Shown: one piece after another, positions 19,694 to 28,761 of the stretch
How positions within the stretch are numbered: the stretch's first letter is position 1
Layout: every line of letters begins with the position of its first letter
NCBI GenBank assembly: GCA_021775525.1
Contig: JAJFHQ010000048.1
Coordinates: 1-64,000 of the forward strand
DNA from: Hyphomicrobiales bacterium
GTDB lineage: Bacteria; Pseudomonadota; Alphaproteobacteria; Rhizobiales; Methyloligellaceae
Direction: 5' to 3'
Length of the DNA stretch: 64,000 nt
Program-made: the position numbers and the translations under genes
Notes under the pieces: model-generated
Told to the model about the DNA's origin: nothing
What the model saw: the letters and a program-made list of their open reading frames with translations, nothing else
Database searches by the model: none

Positions 19694-20407
19694 GTGCCTG
19701 AGAGACCGCTTCCCAAACGATTTTACGAGACGGTCAGTCTCGAAGAGGGACCGGGCGGGGTCTCAATCCTGCTTGATGGACGGGTTGTGCGCACGCCCGC
19801 GCGTGCAGAGCTTTGCGTTCCTGGCAAGGTGCTGGCGGAGGCTATCCTAGGCGAATGGGAGGCCCAAAAGGAGACTATTGATCCGGCTGCAATGCCAATG
19901 ACCAAACGCGCCAATACGGCGCTTGATCGCGTTCGGGGTCGCGAAGTGGAAGTGGTCCGGGAACTTGTCGAATATGGTGGTGCTGATCTGCTTTGCTACC
20001 GGGCTGAAAGCCCGGAGGAACTCATCCAGTTGCAATGCACCCATTGGGATCCTGTTCTGGCGTGGATGAAATCAAACATCGGCACAGATTTTAAAATACA
20101 GACAGGAGTTTCCCATATTGTACAACCGGAGCAATCCCTGGCGCTAGTCAGTGGTGCATTCGCTGCATTTGATGCTTTTGAGCTCACGCCTCTGCACACC
20201 ATGACAACGCTGACAGGCTCGGCATTACTGGCATTGGTGCTTGCAAGGGGCCATCTGGATGCTGATCAGGTCTGGGACGCGGCCCATGTGGATGAAGACT
20301 GGCAAATCACGAAATGGGGCGAGGATGCGGAAGCGAAGGCGCGTCGTGCAATACGCCGCTCCGAGTTGAACATGGACACTTCATTCCTGGCGTTAGTGCG
20401 GTCATAG
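19694..20407 (+). CDS. ATP12-family F1-ATPase assembly chaperone
   Basis: ATP12 chaperones the F1 alpha subunit during ATP synthase assembly; it is found in mitochondria and alphaproteobacteria. The 237-aa product has the start region RPLPKRFYETVSLEEGPGG and the conserved segments MPMTKRANTALDRV, GADLLCYRAESPEELIQLQ and the C-terminal AAHVDEDWQITKWGEDAEA. It starts at GTG. It is the last gene of the cluster before the pccB promoter region. Confidence 0.94.
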   Translation: MPERPLPKRFYETVSLEEGPGGVSILLDGRVVRTPARAELCVPGKVLAEAILGEWEAQKETIDPAAMPMTKRANTALDRVRGREVEVVRELVEYGGADLLCYRAESPEELIQLQCTHWDPVLAWMKSNIGTDFKIQTGVSHIVQPEQSLALVSGAFAAFDAFELTPLHTMTTLTGSALLALVLARGHLDADQVWDAAHVDEDWQITKWGEDAEAKARRAIRRSELNMDTSFLALVRS

Positions 20408-20453
20408 CTGCGTCACTTCGCTTCAGCGATGCCTCGTGCTATTCACGTTTATG

Positions 20454-20470
20454 TTGTGACACTGTCACAA
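20454..20470. promoter_or_regulatory. Perfect 17-bp palindrome upstream of pccB (candidate operator)
   Basis: TTGTGACA-C-TGTCACAA is an exact 8+1+8 inverted repeat, 19 bases before the pccB ATG. A possible promoter, TTCGCT-17-TATTCA (20417-20445), would place the start of transcription near it, so repression by steric block is plausible. The half-sites resemble GntR or TetR operators. It is not the TTTGCAAA motif described for PccR/ScfR regulators. Confidence 0.6.
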
Positions 20471-20489
20471 ACCAACGGGACGGGACTAA

Positions 20490-22022
20490 ATGAAAGAAAT
20501 CATCGACGAACTGGAACAGCGTCGCGCCAACGCACGTTTGGGAGGCGGGCAAAAACGCATCGATGCCCAGCACAAGCGCGGCAAGCTGACGGCACGCGAG
20601 CGTATTGAACTTCTGCTGGATGAAGACTCGTTTGAGGAGTTCGATATGTATGTCGAGCACCGCTGCACTGATTTCGGCATGGAGAAACAAAAAATCCCCG
20701 GCGACGGGGTTGTGACGGGCTGGGGCACGATCAATGGCCGCGTTGTGTACTTGTTCGCCAAGGATTTCACCGTGTTTGGCGGCTCGCTCTCACGCACCCA
20801 TGCGGAGAAGATCAACAAGGTCCAGGATATGGCGCTGCGGAACCGCGCGCCAATCATCGGCGTGTTCGATGCTGGCGGTGCACGTATCCAGGAAGGCGTC
20901 GATGCGCTTGGTGGTTATGGCGAGGTGTTCTGGCGCAATGTGCAGGCGTCGGGCGTGATCCCGCAAATATCAATCATCATGGGGCCGTGTGCCGGGGGCG
21001 ATGTCTACTCTCCGGCCATGACCGATTTCATCTTCATGGTGAGAGACACCAGCTACATGTTTGTCACAGGGCCTGATGTGGTCAAAACCGTGACCAACGA
21101 GGAAGTCAGCGCGGAAGAGCTCGGCGGCGCCAGCATCCACACAACCAAATCCTCCATTGCTGACGGGGCCTACGAAAATGACGTGGAGACGCTTCTGCAA
21201 ATTCGCCGGCTGATGGATTTTCTGCCCTCCAGCAACATTTCCGGCGTGCCCGAATTGCCAACCAAGGACAGGTCGGACCGGGTGGAGAAATCTCTCGATA
21301 CGCTCATTCCCGATAATCCGAACCAGCCCTACGACATCAAGGAACTGATCCACAAGGTTGCCGATGAGGGGGACTTCTTCGAGATACAGGAGGCTTTTGC
21401 CGGGAACATCGTCACCGGGTTCGGGCGCATGGAGGGCTGCACCGTCGGCTTTGTGGCCAACCAGCCCATGGTTCTGGCCGGTGTTCTGGATTCAGACGCG
21501 AGCCGCAAGGCGGCACGTTTCGTGCGCTTCTGCGATTGTTTCAGCATCCCGATTGTTACATTCGTTGACGTGCCCGGGTTTCTGCCCGGTACGGGCCAGG
21601 AATATGGCGGGTTGATCAAACACGGCGCAAAGTTGCTTTACGCCTATTCGGAAGCCACGGTGCCAAAGGTGACAGTGATCACCCGAAAGGCCTATGGCGG
21701 GGCCTATGACGTCATGGCGTCAAAGCATATCCGTGCGGACATGAACTATGCCTGGCCGAGCGCCGAGATCGCGGTGATGGGGCCGAAGGGTGCGGCGGAA
21801 ATCCTCTACCGCTCCGAGCTTGGCGACAAAAAGAAGATCGCCAAGCGCGTCAAGGAGTATGAGGACCGCTTCGCCAATCCGTTCATCGCCGCCGAGCGAG
21901 GTTATATCGACGAGGTGATCCTGCCCCGCAACACGCGTAAACGCGTCTCCCGCGCCCTCAACATGCTGGGCACCAAGAAGGTCGAGAACCCGTGGAAGAA
22001 GCACGGGAATATGCCTTTGTAA
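20490..22022 (+). CDS. pccB: Propionyl-CoA carboxylase beta subunit (carboxyltransferase)
   Basis: PccB transfers carboxyl from biotin to propionyl-CoA, giving methylmalonyl-CoA. The 510-aa product shows the carboxyltransferase halves: [20 protein letters not shown]-type oxyanion region ([20 protein letters not shown]) and [20 protein letters not shown] in the C-terminal half. The length matches PccB. The partner biotin subunit pccA lies 4 kb downstream on the same strand, with seven genes between. Confidence 0.96.
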   Translation: MKEIIDELEQRRANARLGGGQKRIDAQHKRGKLTARERIELLLDEDSFEEFDMYVEHRCTDFGMEKQKIPGDGVVTGWGTINGRVVYLFAKDFTVFGGSLSRTHAEKINKVQDMALRNRAPIIGVFDAGGARIQEGVDALGGYGEVFWRNVQASGVIPQISIIMGPCAGGDVYSPAMTDFIFMVRDTSYMFVTGPDVVKTVTNEEVSAEELGGASIHTTKSSIADGAYENDVETLLQIRRLMDFLPSSNISGVPELPTKDRSDRVEKSLDTLIPDNPNQPYDIKELIHKVADEGDFFEIQEAFAGNIVTGFGRMEGCTVGFVANQPMVLAGVLDSDASRKAARFVRFCDCFSIPIVTFVDVPGFLPGTGQEYGGLIKHGAKLLYAYSEATVPKVTVITRKAYGGAYDVMASKHIRADMNYAWPSAEIAVMGPKGAAEILYRSELGDKKKIAKRVKEYEDRFANPFIAAERGYIDEVILPRNTRKRVSRALNMLGTKKVENPWKKHGNMPL

Positions 22023-22034
22023 TGGATTTTTGCC

Positions 22035-22454
22035 ATGGCCGAAAACAAAACCAAACCCCATAACGCCTCCGTCCCCGCTTTTCTCAAGGCGGTAGAGAAT
22101 GAGAGGCGGCGGCGCGATGCGCTGACCGTCAATGAGTTGATGAAACGCATCACCGGTGAGAAGCCAACCATGTGGGGTCCGACCATGGTGGGATTTGGGA
22201 ACTATCACTACAAATATGACAGCGGCCACGAGGGAGACTATTTCCTGACCGGATTTTCACCACGCAAGGCGAATCTCGTCCTCTACATCATGCCGGGCTA
22301 TGGCCAGTTCGATGATATCATGGCGCGGCTGGGCAAACACAAAACCGGAAAGTGCTGCCTCTATATCAACAAGCTGGATGATATAGATCTGGACGTACTT
22401 GAGGAGCTGATTGAAAAATCAGTTGCCTGGATGCGCAACAAATATGGCAAGTGA
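22035..22454 (+). CDS. DUF1801 (YdhG-like) domain protein
   Basis: The 139-aa soluble product contains FLKAVENERRRRDALTVNEL, PTMWGPTMVGFGNYHYKY and the C-terminal CLYINKLDDIDLDVLEELIE, the pattern of DUF1801 proteins, which have an alpha/beta fold of unknown role. It starts 12 bases after pccB and so is probably co-transcribed with it. Confidence 0.85.
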   Translation: MAENKTKPHNASVPAFLKAVENERRRRDALTVNELMKRITGEKPTMWGPTMVGFGNYHYKYDSGHEGDYFLTGFSPRKANLVLYIMPGYGQFDDIMARLGKHKTGKCCLYINKLDDIDLDVLEELIEKSVAWMRNKYGK

Positions 22455-22463
22455 GGTGTTGAT

Positions 22464-22913
22464 ATGAGTGATCAAAAGGCCCGGGCACTCGGTTTCAACC
22501 ATATTGCGCTCGAGGTGGGAGATATCGATGCCGCTCTCGACTTCTACGCCAAAATATTCAAGGTCAAACTGCGCGGACGCGGCGGGAAGATGGCGTTTAT
22601 CGACATGGGCGACCAGTTCCTGGCGATAGCGGCAACCGGCAAGGTTGATCGCGATGCAGAGCGCCATTTCGGACTGGTTGTGGATGATCAGGCAATGGCG
22701 GTGGAGAATGCCAAGGCTGCTGGGGCTGTGTTGGTCGAGGGCAGCAAGAATACCTTTTACGATCCCTGGGGCAACCAGTTCCAGATTGTGGAGTATTCCT
22801 CTATCCAGTTTATGAAAACAAGGTCCGTGCTTGAGTCCATGGGTCTTGGATATCTGGAAAAGAGTGATGCCGCACTCTCGGAGCTTGGCGAGAAGGGCAT
22901 CAAGGTCGAATGA
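22464..22913 (+). CDS. VOC-family (glyoxalase-like) protein
   Basis: This is a vicinal oxygen chelate protein of 149 aa. The first half-fold starts FNHIALEVGDIDAALDFYAK and the second ends DPWGNQFQIVEYS; His 13 and the late Glu are likely metal ligands. Methylmalonyl-CoA epimerase is also a VOC protein and would suit the pcc locus, but the motifs here are generic and I do not claim that identity. It overlaps the next gene by 4 bases. Confidence 0.85.
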   Translation: MSDQKARALGFNHIALEVGDIDAALDFYAKIFKVKLRGRGGKMAFIDMGDQFLAIAATGKVDRDAERHFGLVVDDQAMAVENAKAAGAVLVEGSKNTFYDPWGNQFQIVEYSSIQFMKTRSVLESMGLGYLEKSDAALSELGEKGIKVE

Positions 22914-23593
22914 GCCTGAGGGTGCGCAGCAATTCCAAAACCTCTGTAACCCTGTTTGGAGCCGACTACAGCGTTTACACGAGGACCGTGCGTCTCGCAT
23001 TGGAGGAAAAAGGCGTTTCCTACCGGTTTCAGCCGATAGATATATTCTCCGCATCAGGACCGCCCGCCGACTATCTGGACCGTCACCCTTTTGCGCGTAT
23101 TCCAACCTTCGAGCATGAGGGGTTTCGTCTCTATGAGGCAGGAGCGATTTCACGTTATGTGGATGAGGCTTTTCCTGGTTCCGGGTTGCATTGTGATGCC
23201 CCCCAGGCAAGAGCGCGTATGAACCAGATCATGTCGCTGATCGACAGTTATGCTTACCGCTCGTTGGTTTGGGATGTGTTTTTTGAGCGGGTCAGGGTGC
23301 CGCAGAAGGGCGGCAGGTCTGACGAGGGGCGGATTGAGGCAGGTCTGGCAACAGCAGGGATATGTCTTTCAGCAATCAGCGAACTTAGAGGCGATGATGC
23401 TTGGCTTGCCGGCTCCAAAGTGTCACTCGCCGATCTCCATGCCTATCCGATACTGGTCCTTTTTCGTTTGGCGCCTGAAGGGCAGGAACTTTTTAAGACG
23501 TATCCGGCGTTGAGCGAATGGTATAAGGCGTTTGGCGAACGCGAGAGCGCCTTGGCGACACGCCATCCCCTGGAAACTTCAGAAAGTGAATAA
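22910..23593 (+). CDS. Glutathione S-transferase family protein
   Basis: The thioredoxin-fold N-terminal domain reads VTLFGADYSVYTRTVRLALE, then FARIPTFEHEGFRLYEAGAI with the cis-Pro. The C-terminal helical domain runs from about residue 95 to 227. YSVYTR suggests a Tyr or Ser catalytic residue rather than Cys. The gene overlaps the VOC gene by 4 bases and ends 5 bases before a RidA gene, so all three look like one operon. Confidence 0.9.
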   Translation: MSLRVRSNSKTSVTLFGADYSVYTRTVRLALEEKGVSYRFQPIDIFSASGPPADYLDRHPFARIPTFEHEGFRLYEAGAISRYVDEAFPGSGLHCDAPQARARMNQIMSLIDSYAYRSLVWDVFFERVRVPQKGGRSDEGRIEAGLATAGICLSAISELRGDDAWLAGSKVSLADLHAYPILVLFRLAPEGQELFKTYPALSEWYKAFGERESALATRHPLETSESE

Positions 23594-23598
23594 AACTC

Positions 23599-23997
23599 AT
23601 GTCTGAACCCATATTCAAAATGATCAAAGGTGCTCCGAATCCGGTCGCGCCTTTCTCTCATGTCGTCGAAGCCGATGGCTGGCTGTTCCTCACCGGACAG
23701 ATGCCCACATACCCGGGAGAGCCGGACAGGCCCCTTGATGAAGGCGTGGAAGCGCAGACGCGGCGCACAATGGACAATCTCATCATCGTGCTGGAAGGCA
23801 TGGGGCTGGATTTGAGTCATGTGGTGCAGGCGCGGGTCTATCTGACCGAGTTTGACAGGGACTATGCGGTCATGAACGAAACCTACCAGTCCTATTTCCC
23901 GCCTGATCGCCGCCCGGCACGCACCTGCGTTGGCGTTTCCGGATTGGCAGTGGGCGCTCTTGTGGAAATTGACATGGTGGCGAGGCGGCCATCGTAG
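23599..23997 (+). CDS. RidA/YjgF-family protein
   Basis: RidA proteins deaminate reactive enamines and imines. The 132-aa product has GWLFLTGQMPTYPGEPD, a central Rid core and ARTCVGVSGLAVGALVEIDM; the Arg in ARTCV is the usual substrate carboxylate anchor. It follows the GST gene by 5 bases. A second RidA homologue lies at 52.2-52.7 kb. Confidence 0.9.
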   Translation: MSEPIFKMIKGAPNPVAPFSHVVEADGWLFLTGQMPTYPGEPDRPLDEGVEAQTRRTMDNLIIVLEGMGLDLSHVVQARVYLTEFDRDYAVMNETYQSYFPPDRRPARTCVGVSGLAVGALVEIDMVARRPS

Positions 23998-24061
23998 CCC
24001 TTGAGCCAGGGGCGATCAGGTCCCATCTAAAGTTCAGAAAATCCCTCAACAGGAGAACCTC

Positions 24062-24382
24062 ATGATCGTCACCACAACTCATTCTTTGGAAGGCAGGCAA
24101 GTTACTGAGTATCTCGGGCCCGTTGCCGGGGAATGTGTCCTCGGCGCAAATATCTTCCGTGATTTGTTTGCTTCTATTCGTGACATCGTGGGCGGCCGGG
24201 CAGGCGGCTACCAAAAGGTGCTGCGCGACGGGCGTCATATGGCGACTAACGATATGGTCGAAGAGGCGCAAGACTTGGGGGCTGACGCCATCCTAGGTGT
24301 CGATATCGATTATGAGAGCCTTGGTGAGACCAATTCCATGTTGATGGTGTCTTGCAACGGAACGGCCGTAAAACTGCGCTAG
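24062..24382 (+). CDS. YbjQ/UPF0145-family protein
   Basis: The 106-aa product has the family pattern: GRQVTEYLGPVAGECVLGAN, then DIVGGRAGGYQKVLRD and ALGADAILGVDIDYESLG-type segments (LGADAILGVDIDYESLG). These small proteins form pentamers of unknown function. AACAGGAG precedes the ATG. Confidence 0.92.
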   Translation: MIVTTTHSLEGRQVTEYLGPVAGECVLGANIFRDLFASIRDIVGGRAGGYQKVLRDGRHMATNDMVEEAQDLGADAILGVDIDYESLGETNSMLMVSCNGTAVKLR

Positions 24383-24487
24383 GCGCGTTAACCGCTACAA
24401 ACAGACGCATTGACTTATAGGCGTGGGTTGCCGCTAATTGTGCGCGATATTCATGAGCGTATTATCAACATTTAAGGGCTCTCGAAA

Positions 24488-25273
24488 ATGAGCTTGGCAA
24501 CAGCAGAGTCTACATCTTCACGGGCGCGCAAATCGACTCGCGAGAGCAAGATTCTCGATCACGTGATCGCGTCTATCGAAGAATGCGTGGCTCATGATGA
24601 ACCGTTCGGTCATTGCTATTTCGAGAATGTTTTCCCGGAAGACTTTTACAAGGAAATTCTGAAACGGCTGCCAAGCCCGGAAGAATATCACGCGCTGAAC
24701 CTGAAAGCCTGGTCAAGGGCCAATGGTGAAAGTACGCGTGATCGCATGTTTCTCTCGAAAGAAGGCCTTGAGCCGCTTGGTGACGATCAGCGTGAGTTCT
24801 GGTCAACGGTTACTGATGTCATTCTGTCGGAGCAGGTCAAGCGGGCCATCTACGCCAAGCTGTGGAAGGACATCGCACTGCGCTTTGATCTCGAGCAGGA
24901 TGAAGTGCCGGACGTTGTAGGACATCCACGCGGAGTGCTTTTTCGCGACACTGACGAATACCGCATCAAGCCGCATCCGGACGGTGAGAGCCGTATCGTC
25001 ACGATGATGTATTACCTTCCAAAAGACATGAACCAGGAAGACCTTGGCACATCTCTCTATGTGAAGCGGCCTCCCTTGAAGCGCCTGTTTGGAGACAAGT
25101 TCGAGGAAGTGAAGCGTTTTCCTTACCGGCCCAACTCCGGCATGGCTTTCGTCATAAACCGGCGGCCCGACCGCACCAGTTGGCATGGCAGGGAGCTGCT
25201 TCCATCAGGCTCAGGCGTGCGCAACTCGATCCTGACCCAGTTCCGCGAGGATGCTGACGGCCAGGACTACTGA
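24488..25273 (+). CDS. Putative 2-oxoglutarate/Fe(II)-dependent oxygenase
   Basis: The 261-aa product shows a jelly-roll oxygenase pattern. H163 and D165 (KPHPDGES) would form the HxD, H233 (SWHGRE) the distal His, and R246 or R253 (RNSILTQFRE) the 2-oxoglutarate anchor. The N-terminal FENVFPEDFYKEILKRLPS resembles prolyl-hydroxylase-like and sugar-modifying oxygenases. Substrate unknown. A sulfotransferase gene follows after 29 bases, suggesting joint action on a surface glycan or small molecule. Confidence 0.78.
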   Translation: MSLATAESTSSRARKSTRESKILDHVIASIEECVAHDEPFGHCYFENVFPEDFYKEILKRLPSPEEYHALNLKAWSRANGESTRDRMFLSKEGLEPLGDDQREFWSTVTDVILSEQVKRAIYAKLWKDIALRFDLEQDEVPDVVGHPRGVLFRDTDEYRIKPHPDGESRIVTMMYYLPKDMNQEDLGTSLYVKRPPLKRLFGDKFEEVKRFPYRPNSGMAFVINRRPDRTSWHGRELLPSGSGVRNSILTQFREDADGQDY

Positions 25274-25302
25274 CGCCGGTTTGGCGTGGATCGTCCCGGC
25301 CC

Positions 25303-26001
25303 GTGATTATCTCCCACACACATAAGTTCATTTATCTCAAGACCATGAAGACGGCGAGCTCCAGCATGGAGATTGCGCTTTCTCAGCTGCTTGGACCTGA
25401 TGACATCATCACCCCGGCGCGCCCTGATCTGGAAAGCCAGCGTGAGCAGGGTGTCGGTGGACAAAATTACCGGATCGATCATCCTGATGTACCCAAGCGC
25501 GCCCTGTGGCGGCGTCTGTTGGGGCGCCCTGAACGTTATTATCATCCCACGGTGGGCTATTACGAGCATATGCCGGGCTGGCGTGTACGTCGTTATATCG
25601 GGGAGGACATCTGGAACAGCTATTACAAATTCGCATTTGAGCGGAACCCCTGGGACCGTCAGGTGTCATTCTATTTTTACAAGACGCGAGGGAAGGAGAA
25701 TCCGCCGTCTTTCAACCAGTTTCTCATGAACAAGACCAAGGCCTATGTTGGAAATTACGACATTTACGCCATAGACGGGGCCATCGCAGTAGATTTTGTG
25801 GGTCTCTATGAAGATGTCGAGAAAGACTTTGAAAAAGCACTGAAAGACATTGGAATAAAAGATAAAATAAATTTGCCAAAGGCAAATGTCTCACACAAGA
25901 AAGATCAGCGCGGTTATCGCCAACACTTCACTGATGAGACACGTAACATGATGGCCGAGTGGTATGCGCCAGACATTTCAGCCTTTGGCTATAAGTTTTA
26001 G
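25303..26001 (+). CDS. Sulfotransferase-family protein
   Basis: The 232-aa product has a PAPS-binding 5' loop at residues 13-21 (KTMKTASSS) and the 3'-phosphate motif FERNPWDR at 112-119, as in carbohydrate sulfotransferases of the Sulfotransfer_2 type. GTG start. There is no signal peptide or transmembrane anchor. It is paired with an oxygenase gene between pccB and pccA, a location not explained by propionate metabolism. Confidence 0.85.
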   Translation: MIISHTHKFIYLKTMKTASSSMEIALSQLLGPDDIITPARPDLESQREQGVGGQNYRIDHPDVPKRALWRRLLGRPERYYHPTVGYYEHMPGWRVRRYIGEDIWNSYYKFAFERNPWDRQVSFYFYKTRGKENPPSFNQFLMNKTKAYVGNYDIYAIDGAIAVDFVGLYEDVEKDFEKALKDIGIKDKINLPKANVSHKKDQRGYRQHFTDETRNMMAEWYAPDISAFGYKF

Positions 26002-26066
26002 CGTAATGGTACGTGACTCGCGCTAAACTCCGCGTGCTGAAATTCAAAAGGGGTGCACGACCGTTT

Positions 26067-28085
26067 ATGTTCAAGAAAATCCTTATAGCCAACCGTGGCG
26101 AGATTGCCTGCCGCGTTATCAAGTCTGCCAAGGCAATGGGCATCAAGACAGTTGCAGTCTATTCCGAGGCTGATCGTAATGCGGTTCATGTGGAGATGGC
26201 CGATGAGGCTATTCTGATTGGGCCACCTGCCGCGGCTGAATCCTATCTGGTTATCGACAAGATCATTGCCGCCGCCAAGGAAACTGGTGCTGAAGCCATC
26301 CATCCCGGTTACGGATTTTTATCTGAAAATGCGGCATTCGCCAAGGCGCTGGCCAAAGCTAACATCACCTTCATTGGACCCAATATCAAAGCCATCGAGG
26401 TGATGGGTGACAAGATTGAGTCGAAGAAGTTTGCATCCAAGGCAAAGGTAAATACCGTGCCGGGCCATCTCGGGGTCATCGAGGACGCCAAGGAAGCGGA
26501 AAAAATAGCAGGAGAGATCGGCTACCCGGTCATGATCAAGGCGTCCGCCGGAGGTGGCGGGAAAGGTATGCGGATTGCTTATTCCGCCGAAGAAGTTGCG
26601 GAAGGGTTTGCGTCCTCGAAGTCGGAGGCCAAATCGAGTTTTGGCGATGACCGGATTTTTGTTGAAAAATTTATCGAAGAGCCCCGCCATATTGAAATTC
26701 AAGTCCTGGCGGACGGGCAGGGCAACGTCATCCATCTGGGCGAGCGTGAATGCTCGATCCAGCGCCGGAACCAGAAAGTCATAGAAGAAGCTCCTAGTGC
26801 GTTCCTCGATGAAAAGGTGCGCGCTGAAATGGGTGCGCAGGCAGTTGCGTTGGCAAAAGCGGTGGACTACGCCAGCGCCGGCACGGTCGAATTTATCGCC
26901 GACAAGGATAAAAATTTTTATTTTCTCGAGATGAATACCCGCTTGCAGGTCGAGCATCCGGTGACAGAACTGATCACCGGGGTTGATCTGGTCGAGCAGA
27001 TGATCCGGGTTGCAAGTGGAGAGAAACTCAAGCTCACGCAAAAAGACATTATACTCACCGGCTGGGCTATTGAAGCCCGCGTCTACGCAGAAGATCCGTT
27101 CCGGAATTTCCTCCCGTCAACTGGGCGGCTGGCGTCCTACCGGCCTCCGGAGGAGGGTGTAAGAGCTGGGTTGACAATCCGCAATGACACCGGCGTGAGC
27201 GAAGGGGGAGAGATCTCGGTCTATTACGACCCAATGATCGCAAAACTGATTACTCATGCCAGCACGCGGGACGCGGCCACCGATCATATGATTCGGGCGC
27301 TGGATGCTTTTTATATCAGCGGCATTCAGCACAATATCCCGTTCCTGTCGGCCATCATGGAGCATCCAAGATGGCGGTCAGGGGAAATCTCGACGGGATT
27401 TATCGCTGAGGAATATCCCGATGGATTTTTTCATCGGCTACCTGATAGTCAGGAACGCATAACCTTCACGATAGTTGCCGCGGCGATAGATCACCTCGCC
27501 AATCAGCGCCGCCGTGAAATCACTCATCAAATGGGGGGTGAAGGCGTGAGGTTTGCGCATAGGCGCATTGTCCAGCTTGGAGATCAAAGCCAGCAGGTTA
27601 TGGTGAGCGGGCAATTTGGCGATGATATCGAGGTCGCCCTCCTGGACGATAAAGGCCAAGAGCATGACCGGAACAAGGTCACATTCGATTGGTGGTTCGG
27701 CGAGCCGATCTGGATTGGAAAACTCAACGGGGTGGAGCTATCCGTTCAGGTGCGCCCCATTCTCAATGGGTTTGACCTGTCGTATCGCGGAGTCCATGTC
27801 TCTGCTTATGTCTATACTCATCGCGAGGCTGAACTCGCCGATCTGATGCCGGTGAAGGTGCCGCCCGACACTTCAAAACAACTGTTATGTCCAATGCCGG
27901 GTCTGGTTGTTTCCATACATGTGGAGAAGGGTCAGCAGGTCAAGGCGGGTGAGGTGTTGTGCGTGGTGGAGGCAATGAAGATGGAGAACATCCTGCGAGC
28001 GGAGCGTGATGCGACGGTTGCCGAAATTCTAGCAGGTCCGGGTGACAGCCTGGCCGTTGATGCAACGATCATGGAGTTTGAATAG
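26067..28085 (+). CDS. pccA: Propionyl-CoA carboxylase alpha subunit (biotin carboxylase and carrier)
   Basis: PccA carboxylates its own biotin with ATP and bicarbonate. ATG 26067 (MFKKILIANRGEIACRVIKS) is the family start; the ORF-track start adds 18 residues without support. The ATP-grasp domain has KASAGGGGKGMR, and EMNTRLQVEHPVTE is in the active site. The C-terminal biotinyl domain has the acceptor lysine in VVEAMKMENIL. The 672-aa length fits PccA. Confidence 0.96.
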   Translation: MFKKILIANRGEIACRVIKSAKAMGIKTVAVYSEADRNAVHVEMADEAILIGPPAAAESYLVIDKIIAAAKETGAEAIHPGYGFLSENAAFAKALAKANITFIGPNIKAIEVMGDKIESKKFASKAKVNTVPGHLGVIEDAKEAEKIAGEIGYPVMIKASAGGGGKGMRIAYSAEEVAEGFASSKSEAKSSFGDDRIFVEKFIEEPRHIEIQVLADGQGNVIHLGERECSIQRRNQKVIEEAPSAFLDEKVRAEMGAQAVALAKAVDYASAGTVEFIADKDKNFYFLEMNTRLQVEHPVTELITGVDLVEQMIRVASGEKLKLTQKDIILTGWAIEARVYAEDPFRNFLPSTGRLASYRPPEEGVRAGLTIRNDTGVSEGGEISVYYDPMIAKLITHASTRDAATDHMIRALDAFYISGIQHNIPFLSAIMEHPRWRSGEISTGFIAEEYPDGFFHRLPDSQERITFTIVAAAIDHLANQRRREITHQMGGEGVRFAHRRIVQLGDQSQQVMVSGQFGDDIEVALLDDKGQEHDRNKVTFDWWFGEPIWIGKLNGVELSVQVRPILNGFDLSYRGVHVSAYVYTHREAELADLMPVKVPPDTSKQLLCPMPGLVVSIHVEKGQQVKAGEVLCVVEAMKMENILRAERDATVAEILAGPGDSLAVDATIMEFE

Positions 28086-28088
28086 GCC

Positions 28089-28250
28089 TTGGGATTTTTC
28101 ATTGTCATCGCGATCTGTATTGCCTTCACTGCCATTTGCGTCTCCATGGCCAGGAAAAGGCGGCGTAACGTGTTGCTCTGGGGTATCCTGGGGTTCAGTT
28201 TCTGGTTCATCCCGGTCATTATTCTGGCCATGATAGGACCGCAAAGCTGA
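28089..28250 (+). CDS. Small two-helix membrane protein (unrecognised)
   Basis: This reading frame is too short for the ORF track. From TTG 28089 it gives 53 residues: a hydrophobic segment GFFIVIAICIAFTAICV, a basic turn MARKRRRN, a second segment WGILGFSFWFIPVIILAMIG, and a TGA stop. The amphipathic design (two helices with a positive loop) is unlikely by chance. It starts 3 bases after the pccA stop, so it would be co-transcribed. The start codon is uncertain and no function is known. Confidence 0.55.
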   Translation: MGFFIVIAICIAFTAICVSMARKRRRNVLLWGILGFSFWFIPVIILAMIGPQS

Positions 28251-28269
28251 GTCACGGCAGTTAAAGACC

Positions 28270-28761
28270 ATGCGTCTCTATTTCGCCTACGGTTCAAATA
28301 TGTCGCCCGCTCAAATGGCGATGCGATGTCCCGGTGCGCGTGCCGTGGGTCCGGCACAGTTGGGCGACTGGCGCTTTCACGTAAATACCCGCGGCTCTGC
28401 ATCGATACTCCCAGATAAGGGCGCTCTTGTTCACGGGGTGTTGTGGCGTTGCACTGCCGCGCATTTTCATGCTCTCGACAAATATGAAGGCATTGCATGG
28501 GGCAATTACCGGCGGCGGCAGGTCAGCATAGTCATGGAGAGCGGGGCCTTTGCACCAGCCGTCGTATATGCTGGAACGCGCACCTATGACGGACGCGCCA
28601 GAGTGCGTTACATGGCGACAGCGGTGCTGCCCGGCGCCAGGGAATTCGGGCTACCCGAAGCCTATATTGATGAATTACAGTCCTGGCTTCCGGAGCGCCC
28701 GATTGGTGAAAGTCGTATACCAGTTCGCGGCCGGGCAAAACCTATACGCTTTCCGCGATAG
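28270..28761 (+). CDS. Gamma-glutamylcyclotransferase-like (AIG2/GGCT fold) protein
   Basis: The 163-aa product begins MRLYFAYGSNMSPAQMAMRC, the YGSNM substrate loop, and has the likely catalytic Glu in LDKYEGIAWGNY. Members release 5-oxoproline from gamma-glutamyl peptides or remove gamma-glutamylamines; the substrate here is not determined. An AT-rich stretch follows. Confidence 0.88.
   Translation: MRLYFAYGSNMSPAQMAMRCPGARAVGPAQLGDWRFHVNTRGSASILPDKGALVHGVLWRCTAAHFHALDKYEGIAWGNYRRRQVSIVMESGAFAPAVVYAGTRTYDGRARVRYMATAVLPGAREFGLPEAYIDELQSWLPERPIGESRIPVRGRAKPIRFPR

Noticed and set aside
20454-20470. CRP/FNR site upstream of pccB
   Set aside because: TGTGA and TCACA are separated by 5 bases rather than the required 6, and the symmetric core extends beyond a CRP half-site.
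22464-22913. Methylmalonyl-CoA epimerase in the pcc locus
   Set aside because: The VOC protein fits the pathway by position, but its motifs are generic, so the identity is not supported.
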